This document shows, one piece after another, positions 1 through 9,560 of a DNA stretch of 64,000 bases. The notes under the pieces were generated by a model. The model ran no database searches, was not told the DNA's origin, and was given only the letters and a program-made list of their open reading frames with translations. A program made the translations under genes and the position numbers. The DNA comes from Kineococcus xinjiangensis (GTDB lineage Bacteria; Actinomycetota; Actinomycetes; Actinomycetales; Kineococcaceae). Within the stretch, counting starts at the first letter, position 1; each line of letters starts with the position of its first letter. The DNA is taken from the NCBI RefSeq assembly GCF_002934625.1, contig NZ_PTJD01000001.1:372001-436000 (forward strand), in the 5' to 3' direction.

Positions 1-679
1 GGACGCCCAGGAAGCCCTCCGCCGCGGCGCGGCGCAGCGCCGCCTCCCGTGCGCCCGGCGCGTCCAGCGGCCCGTCGACGAGCCCCGCGAAGCCGACCGC
101 GACGCGCTCGCCGCCGAACGGGACAAGGTCCACCTCGACGACCTCCCCCGGGGTGAAGCGCACGACGGCACCGGCGGGCACGTCGAGGCGGCGGCCGTAG
201 CCGGCGGCGCGGTCGAAGTCGAGGCGGGCGTTGACCTCGAAGAAGTGGAAGTGGGAGGTGACGCTCACGGGCACCGCGCCGGTGTTGCGCACGCTCACGC
301 GCACCCGCTGCCCCGGCGGCGCCGGCACGGCCTCCCGGGCGGGCAGCACCGCACCGGGGCCCGTGCCCGGCGCCGGGGCGCCGAACGGCTCGGTGACCAC
401 GGCCAGGCGGCTGCCGTCGTCGAACAGCGCCTCCACCGACACCTCGCCGACCACGTCGGCCACGCCGGGCAGGACGTCCGCGAGGGTGAGCACGGAGCGC
501 CCCTCGGCCACGGCCTCGGCGAGCCGGCGGCCGTCGCGGGCCGCCTCGCAGACGGTGTCGGCCACGATCGCGATCGCCTCGGGCACGTTGAGCAGCAGGC
601 CGCGGGCCCGGCGCGCCCGGGCCAGCTCGGCCGCGCTGCGCAGGAGGAGGCGGTCCCGCTCGGTGGGAGTCAGGCGCAC
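1..679 (-). CDS. ureAB: Urease gamma/beta subunit fusion (3' end outside window)
   Basis: Structural subunits of the nickel enzyme urease, which hydrolyses urea to ammonia and carbamate. Translation from GTG at 679 begins VRLTPTERDRLLL, the usual start of the gamma subunit. It continues through the gamma core (LNVPEAIAIVADTVCEAARDG, LADVLPGVADVV) and then, without a stop, into a beta subunit with its SVTSHFHFFEVN motif and FTPGE/GFAG strands. Gamma and beta are separate genes in many bacteria but fused in several actinobacteria. About 226 codons are visible; the beta tail and presumably ureC lie beyond base 1. No RBS stands out before the GTG, so the start rests on homology to gamma N-termini. 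Confidence 0.9.
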   Translation of the reverse strand, partial: MRLTPTERDRLLLRSAAELARARRARGLLLNVPEAIAIVADTVCEAARDGRRLAEAVAEGRSVLTLADVLPGVADVVGEVSVEALFDDGSRLAVVTEPFGAPAPGTGPGAVLPAREAVPAPPGQRVRVSVRNTGAVPVSVTSHFHFFEVNARLDFDRAAGYGRRLDVPAGAVVRFTPGEVVEVDLVPFGGERVAVGFAGLVDGPLDAPGAREAALRRAAAEGFLGV

Positions 680-818
680 CCGCTCAGCTTGGCACGGCCC
701 CTCCCGCCCCGGGCGCGCCCCGGCCGTGCCGCTCGGGCGCGCAGCGGGCCCGGCCCGACTACCCTCTGAGCTGCCGCCGACGCCGGTGGTTCCACCCGCT
801 CCCCTCCCGGAGGTCTCC

Positions 819-1943
819 GTGTCCTCGGAGTTCCACGACGCCTTCAACGTCGTCGTCCGCGGCTACGACCGCCACCAGGTCGACCAGCGCATCGACGCCC
901 TCGACGAGGCCCTGCAGGAGGCCCGCGCCCGGGTGGAGGAGGCCGACGCCCGCGCGCTGCGGCTGGCCGCCGAGCTCAGCCAGGCCCGCCAGGAGCTGCG
1001 GGAGAACGAGCGGCCCAGCTACGCCGGCCTCGGAGCCCGGGTGGAGAAGCTGCTGCGGCTGGCCGAGGACCAGTCCGGGGAGATGCTGCGCTCGGCCCGC
1101 CGCGACGCCGACCGGCTGCGCGAGGAAGCCCGCGCCGAGGCCGCCGAGGAGCGCCGGCAGGCCGCCGAGGAGGCCCGGCGCCGCACGGGCGCCGCCGCCC
1201 GCGACGCCGAGGAGCTCATCGGCCGGGCCCGCGCGGAGGCGCAGCACGTCGTGGAGTCCGCCCAGCAGCGGGCGGAGGAGCTGGTGGCCGCGGCCCGCCG
1301 CGCGGCCGAGCAGTTGCGCGCCACCGCCGAGCACGAGGCCGCGGAGCTGCGGGCCGGCACCGAGCGGGAGGCCGCCACGCTGCGCGCCGCCACCGAGCGG
1401 GAGGTTCTGCAGATGCGCAGCGAGGCCGAGGCCGAGGGGCGCCGCATGGAGCTGGAGATCGCCCAGCGCCGCGAGCGCGCCGCGGAGGAGGACCGGCAGC
1501 GGCACGCGGTCGCCGCCGCCAAGACCGCCGCGCGCATCGCGGAGGCGGAGCAGCGGGCGGCGGAGGCCGAGGAGCGCGCCACCCACGCCCTCGACGAGGC
1601 CGAGTCGATCCGGCAGCAGACGCTGGCCGAGGCCGCCCTGCGCGTCGAGAACGCCCGCCGCGAGGCCGACGCCGTGCTGCAGGAGGCCCGCCAGCGTGCC
1701 GAGGCCATGGTGGAGACGGCCCGCGCCCAGGCCACGGCCACCCGCGAGAGCGCGCAGGCCGAGATCGACGGGCTCATGCGGCAGCGCGACGAGATCACCG
1801 GGCAGCTCGACGACCTGCGCGGCCTGCTGGGCCCGGCGACGGCGGGCACCGACGAGGCCTCCCGCGGTGGGCGGGCGCAGGCCCTCGACGTGCCCCCGCA
1901 GCCGGGGGGCGCCGCTGCCGACGAGGAGCACGCCCAGGCCTGA
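819..1943 (+). CDS. DivIVA-like coiled-coil protein (cellulose-binding-protein/Scy-FilP type)
   Basis: Predicted 374-residue cytoskeletal or polarity protein. The first 35 residues hold a DivIVA-type N-terminus (FHDAFNVVVRGYDRHQVDQRI), and nearly all the rest is a long Ala/Glu/Arg-rich heptad coiled coil, ending in a short disordered tail. The GTG start is set by an RBS (GGAGG at 809-813) five bases upstream; the frame is open further upstream but that part is low-complexity and unlike protein. In actinobacteria such proteins mark poles or septa or scaffold apical growth, but the exact role cannot be read from sequence. It is divergent from the urease operon across a 140 bp gap and appears monocistronic. 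Confidence 0.82.
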   Translation: MSSEFHDAFNVVVRGYDRHQVDQRIDALDEALQEARARVEEADARALRLAAELSQARQELRENERPSYAGLGARVEKLLRLAEDQSGEMLRSARRDADRLREEARAEAAEERRQAAEEARRRTGAAARDAEELIGRARAEAQHVVESAQQRAEELVAAARRAAEQLRATAEHEAAELRAGTEREAATLRAATEREVLQMRSEAEAEGRRMELEIAQRRERAAEEDRQRHAVAAAKTAARIAEAEQRAAEAEERATHALDEAESIRQQTLAEAALRVENARREADAVLQEARQRAEAMVETARAQATATRESAQAEIDGLMRQRDEITGQLDDLRGLLGPATAGTDEASRGGRAQALDVPPQPGGAAADEEHAQA

Positions 1944-1986
1944 TCCGGGCCTCGTCCCTCGGCCGGGCCCCGGGGAGCCGCCCGCC

Positions 1987-2730
1987 TCAGGGGGCGGGCG
2001 GCCAGGCCGTGGGCAGGGGCGCGGCCGGGGGGTTGACCCGGGCCACGACCTCGTCGAGCACCCTGCGCACGGCCGGCTCCCCCACCCAGAGGTGCTTGGC
2101 GCCCTCCACGCCGATCACCTCGGCCTGCGGGAGCTCGGCGAAGCGGCGCCGCGCCTCGTCCGGGCGGAGGAAGTCGTCGAACTCCGGCACGAGCGCCGTC
2201 ACGGGCCTGCCGGAGGCCGCCCACGCCCTCAGGTGCTCCGGCTGCGACCAGCGCAGCGGGGGCGAGAGCAGGAGGAGGCCCTCGACGAGCGGGTCGAGGC
2301 CGTGGACGAGGGCGAGGTCCGTGCCGAAGGACCAGCCGAGCAGCCACACCCTCGGCAGCCCCTCGAACTCGGCGAACTCCAGGGCGGCGGCGACGTCGTA
2401 GCGCTCGGCGCCCCCGGCGTCGAACTCCCCCTCGCTGCGCCCGCGCGGGCTCTCGGTGCCGCGGGTGTTGAAGCGCAGCACGGCGAGGTCGGCCATCGCG
2501 GGCAGCCGGTAGGAGGCCTTGCGCAGCACGTGGCTGTCCATGAAGCCGCCCGCGGTGGGCAGGGGGTGCAGCGTCACGAGCGTCGCGACGGGGTCGCGCT
2601 CCGCGGGCAGGGCGAGCTCACCCACGAGGGTCAGCCCGTCGGCGGTGTGCAGCTCGATGTCGCGGCGCCGGGCGGGCAGGACGGTCGCGGCGCGCACCTC
2701 CTGGGGCTCGGCGCCCTGCTGCCCGCTCAT
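1987..2730 (-). CDS. Alpha/beta hydrolase (dienelactone-hydrolase-like)
   Basis: A 247-residue cytosolic alpha/beta-hydrolase-fold protein. The nucleophile elbow is WLLGWSFGTD (G-x-S-x-G variant GWSFG). An oxyanion-region loop, LHPLPTAGGFMDSHV, follows strand 3, and a late histidine in GAKHLWVG probably completes the triad with an acidic residue near VPEFDD. The motif LRFNTRGTESPRG resembles the KAN/YITV-7-type small hydrolases. The substrate is unknown. The ATG overlaps the stop of the upstream aldolase gene (ATGA), so the two are translationally coupled. Upstream in-frame codons are Arg-rich shadow of the aldolase gene and were not used as the start. Confidence 0.8.
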   Translation of the reverse strand: MSGQQGAEPQEVRAATVLPARRRDIELHTADGLTLVGELALPAERDPVATLVTLHPLPTAGGFMDSHVLRKASYRLPAMADLAVLRFNTRGTESPRGRSEGEFDAGGAERYDVAAALEFAEFEGLPRVWLLGWSFGTDLALVHGLDPLVEGLLLLSPPLRWSQPEHLRAWAASGRPVTALVPEFDDFLRPDEARRRFAELPQAEVIGVEGAKHLWVGEPAVRRVLDEVVARVNPPAAPLPTAWPPAP

Positions 2731-3818
2731 GCGCCCGCCCCCCGCGTCGCGCCCGGCGCGAGGTCGCGGCGGACCTCCTCGGCGACGGCCGCGGCGAAGG
2801 TGTCGACGTCCTCGGCCGTGGTGTCGAAAGCGGTCATCCACCGCACCTCGCCGCTGGGCTCGTCCCAGACGTGGAAGGCGAAGCGCTCCTGCAGCCGGCG
2901 ACGGGCGGGCTCGGGCAGCGCGGCGAAGACGGCGTTGACCTGCACGGGCCGGCTGATCTCCACGCCGGGGACCTCACGGACGGCGTCGGCGAGGCGGGCG
3001 GCCATCGCGTTGGCGTGGCGGGCGCTGCGCAGCCACAGGTCGTCCGCCAGCAGCGCCAGGAGCTGCGCCGAGACGAAGCGCATCTTGGAGGCGAGCTGCA
3101 GGGACTGCTTGCGCAGCCGTTCCACGCCCTCGGCGGCGTCCGGGGCGCAGACGACGACGGCGTCGGCGAGCAGGGCGCCGTTCTTCGTGGCGCCGAGGGA
3201 GACGGCGTCGACCCCGGCGTCCGTCGTCAGGGCGCGCAGGTCGGTGCCGAGAGCGGCGGCGGCGTTGGCGAGGCGGGCTCCGTCGAGGTGGACCCGCAGG
3301 CCGAGGTCGTGGGCGCGGCGGGTGAGGGCCGCGGTCTCCTCGGGGGTGTAGCACGTCCCGACCTCGGTGCTCTGCGTGAGCGAGAGCGCCCCGGCGGGTG
3401 CGCGCATCGGCGTCTGCGAGCGGCGCACCGCCGCCTCGAGGGCGTCGGGGGTCACCTTCCCGTCGGCGGCGGGCAGCGTGAGCAGCTTCATGCCGCCGAC
3501 GTGCTCGGGGGCACCGCCCTCGTCGTCGTCGACGTGGGCGCCCCTGGCGCAGACCACGGACTCCCAGCGCCGGGTCAGCGCCTGCAGCGCGACGACGTTC
3601 GCACCGGTCCCGCTGAGCACGGGGTGGACCTCGGCGGCCTCGCCGAAGTGGCGGCGCACCACGCCGGCGAGCGCGGCGGTGTAGGGGTCCCCGCCGTAGC
3701 TGCCGACGTGCCCGTCGTTGGCGGCGCGCAGCGCGTCGAGGACCTCGGGGTGGGCGCCGGCGGCGTTGTCGCTGGCGAAGCCGCGCACCGCGGGGTCGTG
3801 CAGACGGGGGGAGCTCAC
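2727..3818 (-). CDS. Low-specificity threonine aldolase family PLP enzyme
   Basis: A 363-residue fold-type I PLP enzyme of the beta-eliminating lyase/threonine aldolase family, which cleaves L-threonine or allo-threonine to glycine and acetaldehyde. Visible family landmarks are FASDNAAGAHPEVLDAL near the N-terminus, VLSGTGANVVAL, the PLP-aspartate segment LRVHLDGARLANAAA, and the Schiff-base region VSLGATKNGAL, whose Lys should bind PLP. The start is GTG (VSSPRLHDP). It has no RBS but lies seven bases after TACGGT (3831-3826), consistent with a leaderless transcript. The downstream alpha/beta hydrolase overlaps by four bases, so the pair probably forms one operon. Confidence 0.88.
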   Translation of the reverse strand: MSSPRLHDPAVRGFASDNAAGAHPEVLDALRAANDGHVGSYGGDPYTAALAGVVRRHFGEAAEVHPVLSGTGANVVALQALTRRWESVVCARGAHVDDDEGGAPEHVGGMKLLTLPAADGKVTPDALEAAVRRSQTPMRAPAGALSLTQSTEVGTCYTPEETAALTRRAHDLGLRVHLDGARLANAAAALGTDLRALTTDAGVDAVSLGATKNGALLADAVVVCAPDAAEGVERLRKQSLQLASKMRFVSAQLLALLADDLWLRSARHANAMAARLADAVREVPGVEISRPVQVNAVFAALPEPARRRLQERFAFHVWDEPSGEVRWMTAFDTTAEDVDTFAAAVAEEVRRDLAPGATRGAGA

Positions 3819-3876
3819 AGCAGGGACCGTACCGACCGTCGGGGACGGCGCCGCGGCGGGTGGGCGGGTGGAGGGG

Positions 3877-4164
3877 TCAGCGCCGGCTGCCCCGGGCCCG
3901 CCAGCAGCCCCCGTGCCAGTGGCGGCGCTCCTCCATGCCCGCGGCCCGGCTGAAGGTCCCCTCCAGGGGCCAGGCGACGACGTGGGCCTGCCCGGCCGGG
4001 ATGGACTGCGCGCAGCCGGGACAGCGGTAGGTCTTGGCGGAGGCGGCGCCGGTGACGGCCCGCACCACCCAGTCACCGTCGGGCCCGCTCTCGACCCGCT
4101 GCATCCCCACGGGTGCCGGGGAACCCCGGCGGCTCTCGGGTCGTCGGCGGTTGGCGCGCGGCAC
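3877..4164 (-). CDS. Small conserved actinobacterial protein with CxxC/HW motif
   Basis: A 95-residue basic protein of a family widespread in actinobacteria and often labelled ATP/GTP-binding without good cause. After an Arg-rich N-terminus (PRANRRRPESRRG) it carries AKTYRCPGCAQSIPAGQAHVVAW and a terminal ERRHWHGGCW segment. The paired cysteines and the late His/Cys suggest a small zinc-ribbon-like fold. The GTG start has an RBS-like GGGAGG eight to nine bases upstream. It is transcribed toward the threonine aldolase gene, 58 bases away, and may share its transcript. Function unknown. Confidence 0.75.
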   Translation of the reverse strand: MPRANRRRPESRRGSPAPVGMQRVESGPDGDWVVRAVTGAASAKTYRCPGCAQSIPAGQAHVVAWPLEGTFSRAAGMEERRHWHGGCWRARGSRR

Positions 4165-4458
4165 GCCTCGATCCTCCCGCACGGTGGCGCCCGGGCGCGG
4201 CGCCCCCGCCACGAGGGCGATGGCGCCGCGTCCGGCGTCGGGGACACTGCGCTTGCTCGACAGCGTCACCGGGCACTAGCCGCGGCGGTGTCCCCTCCAC
4301 ACCACCGAGGCTGCACCCGGTCCGATGTGTAGACGTCGCGGGGGCCCGTTCCGTTACACGTTCGGCAGGATCGATCCAGAACTTGCACCCAGCGTGTCAA
4401 TCAGTTCACGGAGGGCGAGGATTCGGGCTGCTGGGCGCGGGCAACTACCCTCCTGCCC

Positions 4459-5142
4459 GTGCGCCTCGTCATCGCCCGCTGCTCCGTCGACTACGCCGGC
4501 CGCCTCAGCGCCCACCTGCCCCTCGCCACGCGCCTGCTCCTGGTGAAGGCGGACGGCAGCGTGCTCGTGCACTCCGACGGCGGCTCCTACAAGCCGCTGA
4601 ACTGGATGAGCCCGCCGTGCCGGCTCACCGTGGCGCCGGGCGGGGACGGCGGCGTGGTGGAGACGTGGACGGTGCAGCACGCCAAGACCGACGACCGGCT
4701 GATCGTCTCCGTGCACGAGGTCCTGCACGACTCCAGCCACGAGCTGGGGGTCGACCCCGGCCTCGTCAAGGACGGCGTGGAGGCGCACCTGCAGGCCCTG
4801 CTGGCCGAGCACATCACCACGCTCGGCGAGGGCTACCAGCTGGTCCGCCGGGAGTTCCCGACCGCCATCGGGCCCGTCGACATCCTCGCCAAGGGGCCCG
4901 ACGGCGGCAGCGTCGCCGTCGAGATCAAGCGCCGCGGTGAGATCGACGGCGTGGAGCAGCTGACCCGCTACCTGGAGCTGCTCAACCGCGACCCGCTCCT
5001 GAGCCCGGTCACCGGGGTGTTCGCCGCTCAGGAGATCAAGCCGCAGGCACGGGTCCTCGCGACCGATCGCGGGATCCGCTGCCTGACCCTGGACTACGAC
5101 GCCCTGCGCGGCATGGACGACGGCACGTCCCGGTTGTTCTGA
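4459..5142 (+). CDS. nucS: Mismatch-specific endonuclease NucS (EndoMS)
   Basis: A 227-residue homologue of NucS, which cuts both strands at mismatched bases and supplies mismatch repair in actinobacteria and archaea that lack MutS/MutL. The N-terminal DNA-binding/dimerization half (residues about 1-110, [24 protein letters not shown]) is followed by a RecB-like nuclease domain. The catalytic pattern is visible as GPVDILAK and [17 protein letters not shown] (D, E-x-K, Q). The GTG start has no RBS and lies seven bases after TACCCT (4446-4451), which suggests a leaderless mRNA. Its 3' end overlaps that of the convergent STAS gene by 49 bases. Confidence 0.95.
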   Translation: MRLVIARCSVDYAGRLSAHLPLATRLLLVKADGSVLVHSDGGSYKPLNWMSPPCRLTVAPGGDGGVVETWTVQHAKTDDRLIVSVHEVLHDSSHELGVDPGLVKDGVEAHLQALLAEHITTLGEGYQLVRREFPTAIGPVDILAKGPDGGSVAVEIKRRGEIDGVEQLTRYLELLNRDPLLSPVTGVFAAQEIKPQARVLATDRGIRCLTLDYDALRGMDDGTSRLF

Positions 5143-5540
5143 AGCAGCTCCCGCGTCGGCAGCATCCGGACCTGCGCCGCCGAGGCCGGCGACAGAGGCA
5201 GCACCCGGTGCAGCTTCGTCACCCGCAGCAGCCGGAGCACCGGCCCGGGGACGTCCTCCAGCACCAGGCGCCTGCCCCTGCGCTGGGCGCGGCGGTGCGC
5301 CCCGACGAGCACGCCGAGGCCCGTGGCGTCCGCGATGTGCGTGCCGTCGAGATCGGCGTGGAGGTCTCCCGTCCCGCCGTCGACCGCGCGGTGCAGCACC
5401 GCCCGGATGTCCGGGACCGAATGGACGTCCAGGCGCCCGCGCAGCCGGACGAGACGTCCTGGTTCTTCTTCCACCACGTACCCGCGCTCGACGACGTCGA
5501 CACGCAGGTCCGCGGTCCGTGCAGCGATCTGCATCGCCAT
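5094..5540 (-). CDS. STAS-domain protein (anti-sigma factor antagonist-like)
   Basis: A 148-residue protein whose middle is a STAS domain: [22 protein letters not shown], then [27 protein letters not shown]. In SpoIIAA-type antagonists the phosphorylatable residue is the Ser of DSSG; here the motif reads DATG, with Thr at that position. A basic tail of about 35 residues extends beyond the domain and is encoded partly opposite the end of nucS. The start is ATG with GGAGG five bases upstream. No kinase, phosphatase or sigma gene is adjacent, so the partner is unknown. It could act in a sigma-B-like stress switch. Confidence 0.72.
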   Translation of the reverse strand: MAMQIAARTADLRVDVVERGYVVEEEPGRLVRLRGRLDVHSVPDIRAVLHRAVDGGTGDLHADLDGTHIADATGLGVLVGAHRRAQRRGRRLVLEDVPGPVLRLLRVTKLHRVLPLSPASAAQVRMLPTRELLQNNRDVPSSMPRRAS

Positions 5541-5843
5541 GCAGTCCTCCCCCGAGGAAGCCGGCCTGAGCCGGCGAGTGCTGTTGCGACCTGTCCTGAC
5601 GTGCGGTCCCCGCACCTGCCGGCGCGGAGCCGTACTCCCTGTGACGCTGCTGACGGCCCGCCGGTTGCACCTCCTCAGCGACTTCTCGCCGACTGCTCCG
5701 GGCGCACCGTTGCGCCGTGGGCACAGACTGCCATCATCTGCCACCGCTGTGTCACGAAATGTGCCGAGCGTTGTGGATCGGTGACCTGCTGCCACGCCGG
5801 TCCCGGCGATGGGCGGGCCCGCTCAGGGGGTGGGGCGCACACT
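5541..5843. other. Divergent intergenic region between STAS gene and small membrane-protein gene
   Basis: About 300 bases without a convincing gene. Open frames here are Arg/Pro-rich shadows. The stretch around 5740-5785 is locally AT-richer than its surroundings and is the likeliest place for the two divergent promoters. No clear sigma-factor boxes, operators or RNA structures were recognised. Confidence 0.4.
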
Positions 5844-6176
5844 GTGTCCGTGCCCTGGGGCGGATACCACTACCTCTTCGGACCCGTCGTGGCTCTGGCC
5901 GTCGTCGCCGTCCTGGCACTGCTGCTGCGCTGGGGGTTCTCCTCAGGCTCCTCCCTCGTGCAGCGCAGGCCGTCGCGGGGCCGTGAGGGCGAGTACGGGT
6001 TGCTGGAGGTGGTCGCAGCACCACCCGGGCCGGCGGAGGCGGAGGTGCTGCGAGGGCGGCTGGAGGACGCGGGCATCCGGGCCACGCTGGTCCCCACGAC
6101 CGACGGGCCGCGCCTGATGGTCTTCCCCGAGGACGCGCCACGGGCGCGTCAGCTGCTGCGCGGCCCGACGGGCTGA
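5844..6176 (+). CDS. Small membrane-anchored protein with DUF2007-like domain
   Basis: A 110-residue protein with one N-terminal membrane helix (YLFGPVVALAVVAVLALLLRWGF, residues about 8-30), a basic linker, and a soluble domain of about 55 residues. The pattern of that domain (LLEVVAAP, AEAEVLRGRLEDAGIRATLV, LMVFPEDAPRARQLL) resembles the DUF2007 putative signal-transducing family. GTG at 5844 is taken as the start; GTG at 5850 is an equal alternative. It faces the DUF2550 gene, with a hairpin between them. Function unknown. Confidence 0.65.
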   Translation: MSVPWGGYHYLFGPVVALAVVAVLALLLRWGFSSGSSLVQRRPSRGREGEYGLLEVVAAPPGPAEAEVLRGRLEDAGIRATLVPTTDGPRLMVFPEDAPRARQLLRGPTG

Positions 6177-6204
6177 GGACGGCACCGCGGGTCGGCGCCG
6201 TCGT

Positions 6205-6239
6205 CACGGGCGGGCGCGCGGGTGCAACGGGCGCCCGTG
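6205..6239. terminator. Hairpin between convergent genes
   Basis: An 8-bp inverted repeat (CACGGGCG/CGCCCGTG) with a 19-base loop lies in the 76-base gap between the DUF2007-like gene and the end of the ATP synthase/DUF2550 unit. There is no T-tract. It is a plausible but weak bidirectional terminator. Confidence 0.35.
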
Positions 6240-6252
6240 GGCGCGACGCGGG

Positions 6253-6693
6253 TCAGGCGACGTTGGTGTTCTGTCCGGGCGGAGCGGATTCGAGCCACGA
6301 GGCGAAGCCCGTGTAGGCGTCCCGGCTCATCGCCATCTCGAGGTCGTCCCCGCGGTGGCGGCACTCCACGACGATGGCCCCCGGCTGGACCGCCAGTGCC
6401 TCACCGCCCACGGGCTCGCGCCGCCCCACCACGTCGAGCGCCCCCCGCGCGAAGCTGCACGAGGGGCGGACGGAGAACGAGAACATCCGGTACCAGTCGA
6501 GGCGGTCGACCTCGTAGCGAGCCACTCCCAGCGCCCAGTGCCGCCCGCTGCGGCCGATCGTGCGGACGGAGCAGTCGAACGTCCCGATGCGCCCGACCAG
6601 GGCACGACGCCTGAGGACCACCACCACGAGCGACAGGACGCTCAGGAGGATGAGGCCCCCGAGGATCTCCAAGGGGAGCAGCAGGTGCTCCAC
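6253..6693 (-). CDS. DUF2550 family membrane protein
   Basis: A 146-residue protein with one N-terminal transmembrane helix (LEILGGLILLSVLSLVVVVLRRRAL). A cytosolic domain follows, starting GTFDCSVR and containing WALGVARYEVDRLDWYRMFSFSVRP, the hallmark of DUF2550. This family sits directly after atpC in most actinobacteria, as here, where its GTG starts ten bases after the atpC stop. Function unknown; its constant position suggests a link to ATP synthase or simple operon hitch-hiking. No RBS is visible, so translation may depend on coupling with atpC. Confidence 0.85.
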   Translation of the reverse strand: MEHLLLPLEILGGLILLSVLSLVVVVLRRRALVGRIGTFDCSVRTIGRSGRHWALGVARYEVDRLDWYRMFSFSVRPSCSFARGALDVVGRREPVGGEALAVQPGAIVVECRHRGDDLEMAMSRDAYTGFASWLESAPPGQNTNVA

Positions 6694-6703
6694 AGGCGCG
6701 AGG

Positions 6704-6988
6704 TCAGTGCCCGGACTGCGTGGCCGGGGACCCGCCGCCGACCTGGACGCTCTCGGCCACGAGCGTGACCGTGTCGTGGTCGACGGAGAGGAAACCACCG
6801 TCCACGTGCGCGGTGATGCCGTTGCCGCCGGCGGTGATGACCACCTCACCACTGCCGAGGATGGCGAGCAGCGGCTCGTGCCCCGCCATGATCCCGATCT
6901 CGCCATCGGCGGTGCGGGCGCGCACCATCGTCGCCTCGCCAGACCAGACCTGCCGGTCGGCGGCGACCAGCTCGACCTGCAGAGCCAC
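6704..6988 (-). CDS. atpC: ATP synthase epsilon subunit, short form
   Basis: Epsilon subunit of the F1 central stalk, which joins gamma to the c-ring. The 94 residues cover the N-terminal beta-sandwich (LQVELVAADRQVWSGEATMV, IGIMAGHEPLLAIL, AHVDGGFLSVDHDTVTLVAE). The protein ends after a short Gly/Ser/His tail. The usual C-terminal helical hairpin, which inhibits ATP hydrolysis in E. coli and Bacillus, is missing; related proteins normally have about 120-140 residues. The GTG start has a good RBS (GAGGAGG). The downstream gene follows after ten bases with no sign of a frameshifted tail. Confidence 0.92.
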   Translation of the reverse strand: MALQVELVAADRQVWSGEATMVRARTADGEIGIMAGHEPLLAILGSGEVVITAGGNGITAHVDGGFLSVDHDTVTLVAESVQVGGGSPATQSGH

Positions 6989-7021
6989 GCGTTCCTCCTC
7001 CGTCGTCGTTCGTGCATCGTA

Positions 7022-7083
7022 GGCGGTCGTCGACCGCCCACGGTCGTGCCGGGGCGGCCCGCACGGTTCGTGCGGGCCGCCCC
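7022..7083 (-). other. Two strong hairpins in the atpD-atpC gap
   Basis: Two perfect stems lie between the atpD stop and the atpC start. Reading with transcription, the first is a 15-bp stem with a 3-base loop (7051-7065 paired with 7069-7083). The second is a 7-bp stem with a 3-base loop (7022-7028 with 7032-7038). There is no T-tract. They could terminate part of the transcripts, protect the 3' end of the upstream message, or set atpC/DUF2550 expression below that of atpD. Confidence 0.6.
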
Positions 7084-7097
7084 TGAGAGGCTCGGCC

Positions 7098-9528
<2,431 letters not shown>

Positions 9529-9560
9529 CTCCTAGCCCTCCTGCCTCGTCCGGACGATCG

